Positions 36,961-49,829 of a stretch of DNA of 64,000 nt are shown here, in pieces. Each line of letters opens with the position of its first letter. Positions within the stretch are counted from its first letter, which is position 1. Both the position numbers and the translations under genes were made by a program. Origin of the DNA: Neckera pumila (Eukaryota; Streptophyta; Bryopsida; Hypnales; Neckeraceae); NCBI GenBank assembly GCA_963969595.1, contig OZ018409.1:41305282-41369281 (forward strand), given 5' to 3'. The notes beneath the pieces were generated by a model. It was given only the letters and a program-made list of their open reading frames with translations. It searched no databases and was not told the origin of the DNA.

Positions 36961-38860
36961 AGTATACATAAAGACAAATTGTTGATCTATTTTCACATTG
37001 CTAGATAACTTTAGGCTAATTGTCATCTTGATTCCATTAAGTGGCATTGTCAAATTGTCATTACAAGATAAATTTGATGTAAAACATCTCAAATAGCTTG
37101 GATCTGTAGAGTCTTTTCAAAATAAAAAGTCATCTTTTTCTTGAAATGTAGTTTGGACAATTTGATTTTTGACTCTCTCATTCTCTCGATTTTTTCTTTT
37201 AATTTAGAGTCAAGTTGGCTATCTATTTTTTGCATGGTAAATTCCTTCATTACTTCTATGATACAATTTATCCTTGCAAATTGTTGTATAATTGGTAACT
37301 ATAACCTTGGGTGATGAAATATTTAAATCAAGTGATTGGATTCTGTTATATATGTGTGGCAAATTGATTATAATGATCTTATTGATGTGTGCATGTAATT
37401 TTGGACAAATAGTTTAATTGTTCTCTTTTGAGCTGAGGCAATATACATCCATTTGAAGTGCTATACTACTGAGTGGACTTATCATTGTGTAGGTGAATTG
37501 AACCATTTGTGCATAGGAGAAAGTAAGCTGCCAATGTGTTTGGTGATGTAGTTGATTTGACATAGAAGTGATTGAAAATTCAAAGTATATAACTTGTGGT
37601 ATACAAATGAATTTGGCAAATTAAGTAAGATGTGCACATCGGATCCTAAAGATGTAATACAGAGTGCAAAGAAGCATCTATATGAGCAGCAGATCAAATT
37701 GTCAAGGGATGTTGTTGTTGGAATTCCTAATTATGACTAGGGAGTGTAATTTTCTACTATTTGTCTTCCTCAATTTGAGTAAGTAATGTATATTGGATTC
37801 TATCTTTAGTAACTTGTATGCAAAATTGTTGTGCAAATCCAATCCACAAGTGACAAATTTTTGAGTTGTATGTATAAGAAATAGCTAATGTTATTTTGCA
37901 ATTTGAATAGATGTGAGTGATTAAGAATGTTCAATTTTGACGTGTCTTGTTATTACTAAGTGTAGGATATTGACAAATTGTCTTGACATCTACAATCCAT
38001 GAGCGACTAATAATTGTGGTCCCAGTATAAGGAATAACTCGATGTGCAATTATATGACAAGTTATTTGAGTGAATACTCACAGTAGAAATTGACTAGAGT
38101 AATGGTTAATTCAAGTGAAGATTGTGAGTAGCTAATATGAGTGGACATTTGTACACCAAGGAAATTGAATTTATTATAGACAAATTGTAAAGATTTTTTA
38201 TACATGAAGGCACTTGTGTAAATTTAATAGTTAAAGAAAATTGTAGAAGTGACAATTTGTAGCTCAATTGAAGGACTGAATGTGTATGCACCCATATTAG
38301 ATGGTGATTTATATTTTCTTATTATTCAACAAGTACTATATACTATGCAATTTAGAATTTTTATGATATAGTTTTTTTAAATCTAATGCAAATTGTCAAA
38401 TCTAATGCATGGTTGAAATTAAGACGATTGAATTTGGCAAATTTGACCATAAGAAATAATTGTGAAGAATATTAGTATATAGAAATCTGAATGTGAGAAT
38501 ATAGTTGCAGGTGCCAATAATTGTAGACATAGACAATGTGATAATTAAATAATACGGATAATATATATTTTGTTACAATATCTACCTTGGCATTTTGATT
38601 ACAATGGATAATGCACATGCATGACAAATTGTGTTTTTTCCTGGACAATTGAGCCTCTACAAGGTAGGACTGGAACTGCATTCATCTTGCCAATAGTATA
38701 AAAAATGGATTGTAACCAAAATGGTTAATCCTAGGAATAAGAGTGGAAATTGAATGATCTATTTGCAAATTGTAAAATTGAATAAACTTATATTTCGTAT
38801 GATTTTATGTTGCAAGTGACTTTAGTCACAATATGATAGACAATTTGACAGTTTTCTAAA
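36960..38860. repeat. Region enriched in the word (G)RCAAATTGT
   Basis: About twenty occurrences of CAAATTGT, its complement ACAATTTG or one-base variants over 1.9 kb. Examples start near 36974, 37048, 37154, 37277, 37694, 37971, 38178, 38250, 38387, 38622, 38764 and 38833. Spacing is irregular, so it is not a simple tandem array. No gene lies within it. Confidence 0.5.
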
Positions 38861-41214
38861 GCTTGAACTCCTATACAAATATTCTTAGATGTTTACAAGA
38901 GAAGTAAAATCTAAACTATTGTACATTTTTTTCTAAATGTAAAAGCAAATTAACTTAAAGTAAAACTCAAGTTTGAGCTTCAAAATGAGAGCAAGTTTGT
39001 TTTAAATCTTAAAATAAAAAATCATAAAATAAAAACAATTTAAAATTAAATTAAATTAGTTTCAATTAAAAACAAGATAACTAAAAGATAAAATAAGTAG
39101 TTTTATTACAAATTTATTTAAAGTAAAAGAACTTTGGATGCAACCTTCATGACTTTGGAACCAAAACTTCAACAACTTGGGACCCAAACTTAGGACTTTA
39201 GGATCCATTTCGGTTGCAAATAGAATTTATACATTATACTTGTTGTAAATACATGCCTAAATGCACAACATTACTACCCTTTCTTTAATTATCTTTTATA
39301 TATACATTGATTAGAAAAGATGATGTATGTATTTTTATATAAAAGTTTACTAATTATCATGCATGTACTTTATACTAATTTAAAATGTCATTTAACTTTG
39401 ATGTCTCATACTCTCCAAATTTCATTTTGGAATGGTGCATTATAGTTCAAAGACAAAAAATAATTCCACTATTCCATTATTGAATGATAATCTAAGTTTG
39501 GATAAATGTCTCTATTCTAATTGTAAATTAACAAAATTACCTCCACTCTAGAAGCGCTAATGAAATGTTATAATAGTATCTATTTATAAATGTGTGCACT
39601 CATTGATTTATGTAATGATTGGTTGTTGAGTCAACACCCATTTTGGCTGCAAATATAGTTTGCACATCACACCAATTATGAGCACATGCCTCAATACATG
39701 AAATTGCGTGTTTGTTGCCATTTATTGTACTTCTTTGATGAATTTTTTTGGACATAATATACCATTATTTTAATAGAACCTACCATTGTAAACTATATTA
39801 TTAGTCTTGATTTTATTCTTAAAATCTTATTTGTACCAATAATACATTATGATTGTGATTAGAATTGAAAAATTATACTTTGTTTAGAGAGTAATCATCT
39901 AATATCAAAATGGTCCTACAAACTTGTGCCATTAGACCAATTATTTAAATAACTCTAAGCAGCACTAACTATTTATTCAAGGCTAAAACTTTTATAGTGG
40001 AAAATTCTTACCAATGTCAAAAATACTGTACTATTGATGTAGTAGAATGTCCATACATATATTTTGTAAAAATCCTCATTTTGCATAATTGCATATATAT
40101 AATCATTTCAAAACAATTTGAGTGCCTCACAATGGTTCAAATAATTGATGTAGTAATGTACATTTGAAATGTATGTATTGCAATAGTTAATATGAAGAAT
40201 AAAGTAAAATCTCACACCAAGTGTGATTCCCAATAATGGCAATAATTGGTATAATTTACACAATTATTCACTCTTTCGGCCAATTGTTTGGCACTCTCAC
40301 TTGTCATAGCTTGGGCTCACTCTCATTCTCGTCCAACTACTTCACAATAACTCTTATGAGATTACTATTCTACAATCTATGAGCTTAGCAATTCAATTAC
40401 TAGCAAAAAGTGTAATAGAATTGGTCAAGAGTGTAGAAACCATTGTTTTGATTCAAAGCACAAGACAAAATTGGAGGGGTCCCATTTTGCAACTAGATAT
40501 GTATGAAATTTTTATATTTATTTCACAGATGAAATTACATATCTTTTGTACTTCACAAAAAATTTAGACTTTTTTTTTGGAAAATCAACTTTTTTGAGAA
40601 TTTTTGAAGAAAAAGTGAAGAAAAACCACATTAGATACAAAATTATTTCAAAAAATCTGAAACTCTCACCATAGGTGTATATTACAATGACAAACATTGT
40701 GGTATAAATTCAATCTCCGTATCATTCTATAATTAGAAAATAATAGACATTGAAATACATCCAAAGTTCAAATTGCAATAATATATTTAGTATTAGTAAA
40801 TTTTTCAAAATTCAAATTGGAGTAGAAATTAGAGTAGATGACCTTCATTTTGTTAGCTGGGCTCAAACTCAAAAGATATCATTTTTGTGGAGAAATTTCA
40901 GAATTAAAGCAAAGAGCAACAACTTCCCAAAATACACTAAAATAGCATATTCTATAATCCATTTTTTTTACTAACTTCTCATTTACATAAATACAAACAC
41001 TTGCAAGACTACAAATTCAATTGAATACTTTCATAACCCACCATGAAAGGTCAACAAGAAAAATATGGATGCAAAAATGCTTCCAATCTTTATACACACC
41101 ATAGCATTGTCATCCCAAAGTCACAAAATGGCTTTGCCAGTGTTCCAAGATTTACAATTTTTGTGCTCACTTCAATTTGAGAACCTCATTCACATGATTT
41201 CTCCCTTGACTTTG
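38861..41214. other. AT-rich intergenic DNA, nothing recognised
   Basis: No supported gene, RNA or element boundary. Confidence 0.35.
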
Positions 41215-41218
41215 TTAA

Positions 41219-42355
41219 ACCCTAAAGGACCGAGGCCCTTTTTCTGCCAAAAAACACTCAAAACTGTCATTTCTATAGCAAAAAGTAAAAAGATTTGAAA
41301 AATGTTTTTTTTCCACATTTAACCATAGGATCTTACACCTAACTAGTATGAGAGTGTGTGGAAAAAATTTCAGAATTTTTGACGGCACAGATTGCAAGAT
41401 ATCTGCGTTTAAAGTGGAAAAAACAAGTTTTTCAGCACATTGTGGGACTAGATTTTTTTATTTTGAACATTTTTGACTTTATTTTTTTGCACTACATATT
41501 TTTGAGCTTTTAATGTTTGTACTAGATAATTGAGTTGAGAATCTAGCCAAAAAAGAAAAGTTCAAGAAAACTTAATTTTCATTATTAAAAAAATTGTTAA
41601 GTAGAAGTAGGTACAAGATAGAAGGAAAATCTAAAACATTCATATATTTTAGGTGGGATTAAAATGCAAAACTCCCAATGGTGAGATTGTTCTAGCAAGT
41701 AAACTAAACCATGCAAAAAAAAAATTTGAAAAATTTGAAAAATTGCATTAAAAAATGCATCCTAGAAGTTATTTTTTTCAAAAAGATGCTCTAACTGCCC
41801 AAAAAACAAGAATGTCCATAACTTTCTCATACAAAATCCAAATGAAATGAATCAAAGCTTTCCAGATAGACAAAAATACAATCTATGTGAAAAAAATACT
41901 TAAAAATAAAAAATAAAAAATTGCAAATTTTTTTGCTGCCCGCCGTCCCTTGTTTTGAGCTTATATGGTCATAACTTTTGTTCCTGAGCACCGATCGTGA
42001 AAAAAATAATTTTCCCATGAAGATAATTAGATTTTCTACCTCCAAAAAAAATTTCAAAAAATCAGAAGAAAGTTTCAGCCCATAACCGGTTGTTGAGTTT
42101 TCAACACTCACGTGGCACCGTCCCATTGGCAACCCATCACCATTGCCATTATAAGTTGCAACTCATAACCTTCTCTCCTCTCAACTTGCTTCCTCCACCC
42201 TTGGATCATGGAGATCAAAGGTTGTGATTGAAAAGTAAACAACCGGTTATGTCCGATAACCTACTTGCCGCTACCGTGGCTTGTCAGTTATCTAATACAT
42301 AGGTACTTGCCTGAAAACGCATTTGTCCCCCAAAAGGACAATGGTCCTTTAGGGG
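41219..42355 (+). mobile_element. TTAA-family MITE, type B, carrying a nested insert
   Basis: Opens ACCCTAAAGGACCGAGG and closes GGTCCTTTAGGGG; flanks are TTAA (41215) and TTAG (42356). It is colinear with 4113-5039 and 22361-23284 except for about 213 extra bases at 42085-42297. Without the insert it would be about the same length as its relatives. Confidence 0.85.
42085..42297. mobile_element. Insert within the TTAA element, CATA at both sides
   Basis: Absent from the other type B copies, flanked by CATA (42081-42084 and 42298-42301). It contains the inverted pair CATAACCGGTTGTT (42081) and AACAACCGGTTATG (ending 42251), and a second, shorter related ATAAC / GTTAT pair at its right end. 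It is less AT-rich than its host element. Family unknown. Confidence 0.6.
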
Positions 42356-42802
42356 TTAGTATTTAGTTTTCAGTGTTGCACTAGCTATAAATTAGGCATG
42401 TGGTTTCAATGGTTTGTTCTCGCCTTGCTACGTCTTTACTATGGTTGCTTCCTTTACTAATCCATTCTTTCTATTTGTGTGAGAAAAAGTTTGAAACTTC
42501 ATATTCAAAATTTAAAAGTTCAAAACTCCACGGTAAAGCCTAGGAGGACACCACCAATTTGCAAGATTGTGTGTTAAATGTAAATGCTGCCAAGTATAGG
42601 CAAAAAGTAATTTCTGTTTTTCAGCAATTGGACTACAAGTATGCTGGAGAAAAGTCCAGAAGTACTTGAGCAAAATAAAATATTGGTTAATCTCTCAATG
42701 TTGCAAGGACTGGTCAGCTAGTTGTACATGCATAACAACAGCCCCCCTAGAAAACAATTTCTTACATCGATTTTCTGGCATGTCCTTGCCTACCCTGCTT
42801 AA

Positions 42803-42987
42803 CCCTATAACACTGCCACGGACATTAACTGTCCAATGGATGACAAAGAATTCTTCTGTATAAATAGGACAGATATTGCAATAAAAAGTCTTTCTTATTT
42901 TGTAAAGAAAATTTGAAACTTTAGAAGAGATTTGAGGGCAATGGAGGGTCATTTCAGGCCTATTCTCCCTTGCTGTGAACCACAGTA
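42803..42987 (-). mobile_element. Inverted partial copy of the type F MITE
   Basis: TTAA-CCCTATAACACTG at 42799, then 'gtccaatggatgacaaagaa', the inverse of the 'tttgtcattcattggac' end of the type F element. The far half is diverged, and the other end is lost or overrun by the next element. Confidence 0.5.
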
Positions 42988-43176
42988 TAGTAGAACTCCT
43001 CTAAATGCATAGGTCCGGGACCGTCTAACAACATTCATTTAGAGAGGTTTTGCAATTATAAGGGGTGCATTTAGAAGGAGTTCTATTGTAGTACCACCTC
43101 AAGCTGGGACCACTGGGATCGGATAGTTGAAGAGGTTTTTACAATTATAAGGGGTGCATTTAGAGGAGTTCTACTG
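42988..43176. mobile_element. Emigrant-like (pogo/Tc1-mariner) MITE
   Basis: Terminal inverted repeat YAGTAGAACTCCTCTAAATG with TA on both sides (42986-42987, 43177-43178). This resembles the CAGTAAAACCTCTATAAATT ends of Arabidopsis Emigrant and other pogo-type MITEs. The right-end block of about 45 bp ('caattataaggggtgcattt') occurs twice, at 43049-43092 and 43132-43178, so it may be two copies joined. Non-coding. Confidence 0.8.
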
Positions 43177-43438
43177 TACTATTGACAAAATATTAAATAA
43201 TTAAATAGTTAAAATAAATATAAAAAATAATTTACTTAAATAATTAAATAAATTTTATTATCTTACTCTCTTGACTGTGTTAGATTAATGTGGCAAAGTT
43301 CTCACAATTCCCACTATCTGGGAACTCGCAATCTTCTGAAGGCTTCAAAAATCCTCTAATGTTCCTACTATTGTATGAATGTGTTTGGATTATTGTAAGA
43401 AAAAATAGGAGAATTTATTTTACAAAGAACAACTTTAA

Positions 43439-44247
43439 TCCCTAAATGCCTAAGCCTTTCCAAATATGTTTTTCCTATGGAAAAAGCACATGAACTTATA
43501 GTTATCTTCAATGAAGCAAATTGTTTTTTTTTCAAAATCTAACCTTATAGATGTTTAAAGAGCTAGCTTATTAGTATGAATACCAATTTTGAGTGCAAAA
43601 TTGCATAGGAGTTGTGAAATCATAACAAGAGAAATGTATGTTTTCTATTTTAGTATGTTGCCCTTTCCCACAATGTTTGAGAAATTTGCATACAAAACTT
43701 TTTAGGATTGGAGGTGACATGAACAACTACAAATCATGTTAGCATACTAAAATACACTTTTAAAAAACTTAATTTCACATGAAAAGCTATCAAACTCATT
43801 ACACAATCCACCTTGCAATTGTTGAAATGCAATTTCTTTTATAAGTAGAAATTGCAAATAAGTCCAAATTTACACTTGCATGTCTAAATTTTCAATGGTG
43901 AAAATCATGAAAACACTTTACTCTTTCTATTGGGACAATTTTCAAAGCAAACAAATAAACACAATTTTTTAGATCTCAATTCAAGAAAAATTGCCAAGCT
44001 TTGTTTAAAGCCGGAAAATCAAGTAAAATTAGTAAGCTTTACTCTCCTATAATGAGATATATGCCTTTGAGGACCTCTCAAAAATCAAATATTTAACTTT
44101 TTTTAGTAAAAAATAAAAAATTTCAATAATTAACCTTCAAAATTGTTCTTAAAAAAAATTAAAGCAGCCAAAGGAATTTAACTACTGACACCAAAACAAG
44201 CCTGAAATTTCTGAGCGACCAAATATGGTCGCTGAGGTATTTAGGGA
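43439..44247. mobile_element. TTAA-family element with a distinct interior
   Basis: 809 bp, opening TCCCTAAATGCCTAAGC and closing with the near inverse GCTGAGGTATTTAGGGA; TTAA on both sides (43435-43438, 44248-44251). The interior does not match types A or B, so it is a third long subtype using the same kind of ends. Non-coding. Confidence 0.75.
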
Positions 44248-44251
44248 TTAA

Positions 44252-46234
44252 AAGTACTTCGTAGCTTGAGACTGCATAGAAATTTTCTACGTACCAAGGT
44301 GCATTCCTTACTTTTGAAGATGGAAAAAAAATAGAGAAGGTAGATAATTCCATTGTAAATATACTGGTTGCCTTGCCCACATGTGAATGATGTGATGGTT
44401 GAACATTTTAAATTTCTTTTCTCATATGGAACAATGTAAAAGAATGCAATAGCAATTGAAATGGAAACAACAAAAAAATGCAAATTTGTCATGATTTTTT
44501 GAATTGTGCTACCTAAATAGCTCAAAAGAGCCTCTAGGTCCTCCAAAATCCGTAGTTGTCCATCTTATTTTTCTAAAGTGTTCATATTATTATCTTAAAA
44601 CAATTGCAATATAAACATCCTAGTTTTTTCATAACTTACATCTTAAAAAATAAAAGTTCCTATCATGGTATTAAATCATTCGTAAGAAAGAGAAATAACT
44701 CCAACCATTTAAAGTTGGTGTACCCAAAGAGTTAGTTCATTTAGGGTCCCATACTGATCTCTAAAGAGCCGGTTTGAGTGACACTTAGACTACATATCTT
44801 TTTAAAAAAAAAATCTTTATACTCACTACTAGAGATATTTTAAAATCAAGGAGTGTTTGAACATAGGATGCAAATAATTGATTTAGTATTTGACTTAGAA
44901 GAATTAAAATAAGAACCAATGGCAAAACACTAAGAGCTAACCACATTAAGCAACTATAATGGTGCAAGAAGCCCTTTGATCCCTTGGGCTTAGGATAGAT
45001 CCAAAACTGTAATTTGGACTAGATTGTAAACATTGAAGAACACAATTCTTTGTTGTAGGTTTAAGAATATATCTTTGGAAAGAACATTTGTTCTTCTATA
45101 TTTAGATTTATTTCAAGTGAAAAGAGACCATATGTAAGTGGTAAAGTGTAGAATGAATTGTTCTCCTAAAAAAAATACTCCATACAAAATTGAACAAGAA
45201 TTCAAATGCAATTTAATCAAAAACATTACTATGTATTTAATGTGAGCCAAGAGGTTACAAAGAAGGTTTACAAACCAAAACACCATGACTTTTTAAATAT
45301 CTCTAGCTATTCAAATTAATTGTAAAGTGAGAAGAAATCGGTCCGCAATTGCAAGCTAATTTTGAAATGTGGTTCCAATAATAAATGCACCACTTGGTCT
45401 TGAGTTAACCTTTAAATTCAAGATTCTCATCTGGATATATTATCTCTTTTTTCACATGCTGAGATAGGACCCCCCATTCTAGACCAAGGAATGATGCCCA
45501 ACTTGTAGGGTGTACTATTTCAAGCCAGGCAAGGCAGTTAAGCTTGGAATGTGTGTTTTCTCCTTTTCAAGGTTGGGATGAATAAAGTCTTGACACATGT
45601 TCCAAAGTGCACAAGAAGCAATAAGCAGGAAAACATTTGGCTACAAGTAAAATTAGAAGATTTTAGATATTCGGGACACTTTTTGGCTCTCAAAATTCAT
45701 AGTAGTTTCAATTTCAACAATAAAATTATAAAAAATTCACAACCCCAATATTTCTTATTTCTTTGCTTAAAAAAAGTCTACACTACCTCACACTACTCTT
45801 CGTTTGTTCTAAAATCACTTAAGTGATCGGATATGGGTGGTTCTACTTTGCATGCTTGCGAGTTTTCATTGGTGGAAGTAAAATGAGGGACAAAAGAGCT
45901 TCATTTTGGACCTCAAAGGAGTTAAATCCCTAATTCTCTATTTTTTACTATTCTAAGGGCAATTTCCTCCCACTTTATGAATTAGTCTATTGTCACTCAA
46001 AGGTTTCATTGTGACCACTAAGCCATTCCATTGTGGCCCAAATCCCATTTATTCAAGAATAACAACTTAAATTGAATGCATGACTATAATGGTCCCATTC
46101 CTAGCTCAAATGATTTGTCCTAATAGTGCATGTGACATTCATTTACCAAAGTCTCACACTATTTTGAGTTGGTGCAAGTTCAAACATTAATGCATTGAAC
46201 CAATTTCCACAAAAAATTTGGTGACACTAAATTC
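44252..46234. other. AT-rich intergenic DNA, nothing recognised
   Basis: Frames at 44241-44546 (minus) and 45551-45826 (plus) lack any recognisable motif, and I do not call them genes. Confidence 0.35.
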
Positions 46235-46809
46235 TTAGGTGATGCTCATTTTCCCCTCACTGGTAGGACACATCAGTGAACCTGGACTAGGCAAAATGTC
46301 TAGCATAGACCTTTTACCGTTTTTGTTGCTTTGGTATGTGTGAGGCTTCAATCTTTCCCAAAGATGTTGAGAGCGCAGCATCTTCGTGAGGGACCCATGA
46401 ACCAATCTCAAAATCTTTTCGTGTCCACAGGACAAAGGCAGAACCAGAAGTCAATTCGACGAGGAAAAAGGAAACCATTCAACACCACTGTATAAGCTTA
46501 ATGCAGTGGTTGGCATGCAGTCCATCTTTGCAAAGAATCCACGAGAATTTCAAAATTACAAAACCGGAGATTAGTAGCATTCAGTGATAGTTCATCACAT
46601 TCAGCCATTGAACCTTCCGTAAGAATAATATACATTCGGCACAGAGTTTAGCAGATGCGCACAACTTAATCTTTGTTCTTTCGACTCTGCATCAGTATTG
46701 ACAAGCTCCTCTCCAAATGCCGATGATGGAGTCATCAAAATTCTGACTTGAATCGAAATAGCAGTTGCCTCTGCACAAGAATTTGCTCTTTCGGCCATAG
46801 GCTCCGCTG
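46235..46809 (-). other. Probable 3' untranslated region of the next gene
   Basis: Composition is gene-like and continuous with the last exon of the minus-strand gene that ends at 46810. Frames here overlap the last exon only as shadows. The polyadenylation site was not identified. Confidence 0.4.
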
Positions 46810-48950
46810 TCACTGCTTTGCAGCGAACTGGAGAGGTATGACTGGGACGAGGTAGTTGTTATGTGAAGAATCGAAAGTTTTGAAGTTCCCGGCAGATCCA
46901 GACGTCTGTGCACGGAGCAGAGCAGCTCGCTTTGCTTGTTGCCCGTCAGCATACTTTTGAGCTTGTCCAGCTTCATGCCTTCGCAAATTGACCTGAAACA
47001 TGCACAAAAAAGTACTCCAGTCAGAAAAGAGTATCACATAAGACATGCAAAGATTCTACAACAATCAATAACAGGGCATCACATGCCAAGACAAGAGAAG
47101 TAATCCTCAAAGGGATATGACATAGTGATAGAAATCTGTACCTCGGGTCGTCGGCCTAGGTGACGAGGCTCCAGTGCTCCCGTGTTGGAATGCGGTGACC
47201 TACAGCATCCTCTAATTTTCATTAGGGTCTAAAATCGTACCAAAAAAGATCACCAGATCGTTCTCAAGTAGTAGCGTAACGCCACTTTTGAGAATAATGT
47301 CAAATATGAGTCATAAAGGGCAAAGCAGATCAAAGCTATGTCATACTCACATGTGAAGGCCTCGTTCACTTGAGGAGCTCACTTGTTCAAATTGAGTTCA
47401 ACTTTGAAGGCTTTCTTTCATGTCAATTCAAAGAGTGCTCAATACGGGTTCTCTAGAATCTTATGATGCAAGTTCCAAATGGACATTGCATGTGATTAAT
47501 GATTGCAATGACCATAATGATGTGAAACCAGGAGAAACTGAGCAGTACCTTCCAGGTTTGGAGGATCCACCAACACCATGCTGATCACCAGCTAAATCCA
47601 CTGTAACACACAAAAAAAATCTCTTCAAAGGATGCTCACAGTCCAGAGAAAAAGTCAATCGTTTGAAAGAAGTAAATGAAATTAGAATGGAAACAACAGA
47701 TGCAATGGAAATGTTTCATTAGGGTTTGTCAGAGTGTAAGATTTGATTCTGCAAAAGGAGACCTCAAAACTCTATGTGAGGGCAAGTATTTCTGACAAGA
47801 GTTTGGGTCTTCGGGTTTAGGGTTTATCATTCAATGCCTTTTCCCGACGACCGGAGTGCCACCCGCTCTCTGAAACTCCCTGGAGCTACTGGGGATGTAC
47901 CCGGAGTTCCCGGGCTCGCGAGGGAGGGAGATGGGATCGCAGACGTTCCAAATCCTGGTGGTCCTCCTGAACCATCTCTCTTCGTTTCTGCTAAAGGACG
48001 ACTGCTCTGTCAAGCAAAAACCAGAAGTTAGCTTCACCCTAAAACCCTAAGCCCAAACAGACGGGATAAAAGACTCTGATAGTACTCAACGCTTGCACTC
48101 AAAACTTCAAACTGAGATTTCATGCTCATATATAACCAAAACATTTGAGCAATATCTATTGGAAAGCTAATGGAAATGTGCTTCCACTGAGCTAAAATAT
48201 GCCACTTAACTCAAAGCGTTGAGATCACATGAGCAATTGAAGGTGCATAGCAAATATGTCAGCAGACTATACAGAGAGTCGACAACCAATTCGTTTTGTT
48301 GAGAAGTCTTTCTCATATCTGGTTCAAATCATGCAAGTGATAGCTTGTTGGATAGCAGATAACCATGTGCTTCTATATTATCAATATTCTGAAATTCAAT
48401 CACAGCGAAGTTCACTAGCTAGAGTTTCAATAGCGCCAGCAAGGATGTCATACCCGCCGTCGCAGTGTAATCTCCACTTCCATTCACCTTCTCACATGGA
48501 ACACCCAAATTGAAGCAAATCCCTAATTACCACAATCCAGTATACCAAACAAATTCCTAAACCCCATTCACGGGTTCCATAAGATGATCTTCCCCAAATT
48601 TTATTCCACCGCCTTCAAGATCTCAAGATCCTGCCACTCCTAAATTCCAAGAGCGTTCGCCAATTTAGGGTTTACTGCCGTTCCATTGATTCACCAAATT
48701 CAAGTACGAGACACATCCATCGGATTCCAAAGAGCAAGATAGTAAAGAAGCCGTGAACTTACGCAGTCGTTTTGCCCAGACGACGGCGATGCGGCAACAC
48801 GGTGACATTATTAGTCTCGGCCGTCACCCCGATCGAGTCCGCGGTACTTGCCAGCACTGCTCCACCGGCAGCGCTGTTGCCCCCCAAGCTCCCCGTGGAC
48901 GCGCTGGAAGTCGGCGGCGAGGGCGCAGAATTCGCTTGCTGCTGCTCCAT
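46810..48950 (-). CDS. Five-exon gene for a 214-residue protein of unknown function
   Basis: Built from splice sites and phase on the minus strand: exons 48950-48763, 48001-47838, 47600-47549, 47199-47142 and 46992-46810 (stop at 46810). Coding length is 645 bases with every junction in phase. The protein starts MEQQQANSAPSPP and has a low-complexity Ser/Thr/Gly/Ala region to about residue 50. A basic HRRRLGK follows (54-60), then a Gly/Pro/Ser-rich segment (about 70-105). The C-terminal ~60 residues look folded and possibly conserved: NLRRHEAGQAQKYADGQQAK and later TFDSSHNNYLVPVIPL. No signal peptide or membrane segment is seen. The donor of intron 2 is AAAAG|GCATTG, a GC rather than GT donor; the others are GT-AG, with GTAAGT at intron 1. 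Four telo-box-like AAACCCTAA words lie at 47722, 47818, 48043 and 48666. I do not recognise the family. A nuclear or cytoskeletal role would be a guess. Confidence 0.72.
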
Positions 48951-49200
48951 CGCACCTTCCCACAAAACTTCCCTGCAATGGACCAGCCTGAGACTTCTAC
49001 GCAGCACTAATTGCGCGTCCCAAAGCAAATCTCCAACGGATTCTGCATCGCAAATGCACCGTGAAGCGCAGTAGCTCAGTCACAGCGCAACATACGGAAC
49101 GCAATCACGCAAAAGATTGCAAGCTCGTCTCGAGTTGGGCACCGGCAGCAAATCTTCCTGTGGAAGGAGTACACAAAATAGTGAAACTAGGTTGCCTTGT
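48951..49200 (-). promoter_or_regulatory. Probable 5' leader of the five-exon gene
   Basis: GC-rich DNA continuous with exon 1. The reading frame extends upstream to about 49028 without an ATG, so 48950 is taken as the start. Confidence 0.4.
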
Positions 49201-49606
49201 CAATTAGGTTGCCTTACCTGATATGAACTACCTCATGGATCAATGCTTGTTCCACATGGAGGTGCATGCCACTCTCTGAACCAAGTCTTGAACTGGTGCA
49301 CAAATCTTAGATATACACATGGCTCTGAATTGATTGTTTCATTGTACAAAAGCAGTAAATATTTCTACAGTGTGGACTGTCAAGAAATTAGTGTGGGACA
49401 ACCTAATTTCACTATTTTGTGTAGAGCAGGGAAGGAGGAGATTGGATGACTGTGTGGATGAATGAGGTCCTCAGATCTCGTTCACGGCATGCTTGATACC
49501 TGCCAGGATGGTGGTGCTGAATTGTACCCGGATCCGTCAAAGTAATACACGGCAGATCTCAGGCATATCTGATGGCTATTTTGCTCTCTTCTCTTCTGTG
49601 GGCTTT
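49201..49606. other. Intergenic, nothing recognised
   Basis: A plus-strand frame at 49243-49449 has no family motif. No repeat boundary was found. Confidence 0.35.
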
Positions 49607-49829
49607 GTCTAGGAAAAATTTTAGACTTCAAAGAGGCCGCTAGCTTTTTATTTCTAGCCCCTGCAGTGCACATACAAAAAAAATTTAAAAATTTAAAGTA
49701 TTAGACAATCTAACTTGGTGCTGATGTGGCTCTAGTAGTGCTTCATCAGATTTTTTATTAATTTTCTGTAATTGCACCGCTGCCATGCAAAACTGGAGGC
49801 CTCTTTGAGGCCTGAAATTTTCCCTAATG
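49607..49829 (-). mobile_element. CATTAG-family MITE, copy 3
   Basis: Right end AGGCCTGAAATTTTCCCTAATG is the inverse of the CATTAG..GAAATTTCAGGCCT ends at 7949 and 9543. The left end CTAGGAAAAATTTTAGAC is a diverged mirror of it. About 220 bp, so shorter than the other two; no clear target duplication. Confidence 0.65.

Noticed and set aside
46692..46976. Alternative 94-codon frame over the last exon of the five-exon gene
   Set aside because: It would be in phase only if exon 4 were skipped. Including exon 4 puts the other frame (ending at 46810) in phase, and that frame looks more like conserved protein. Skipping could still give a variant isoform.
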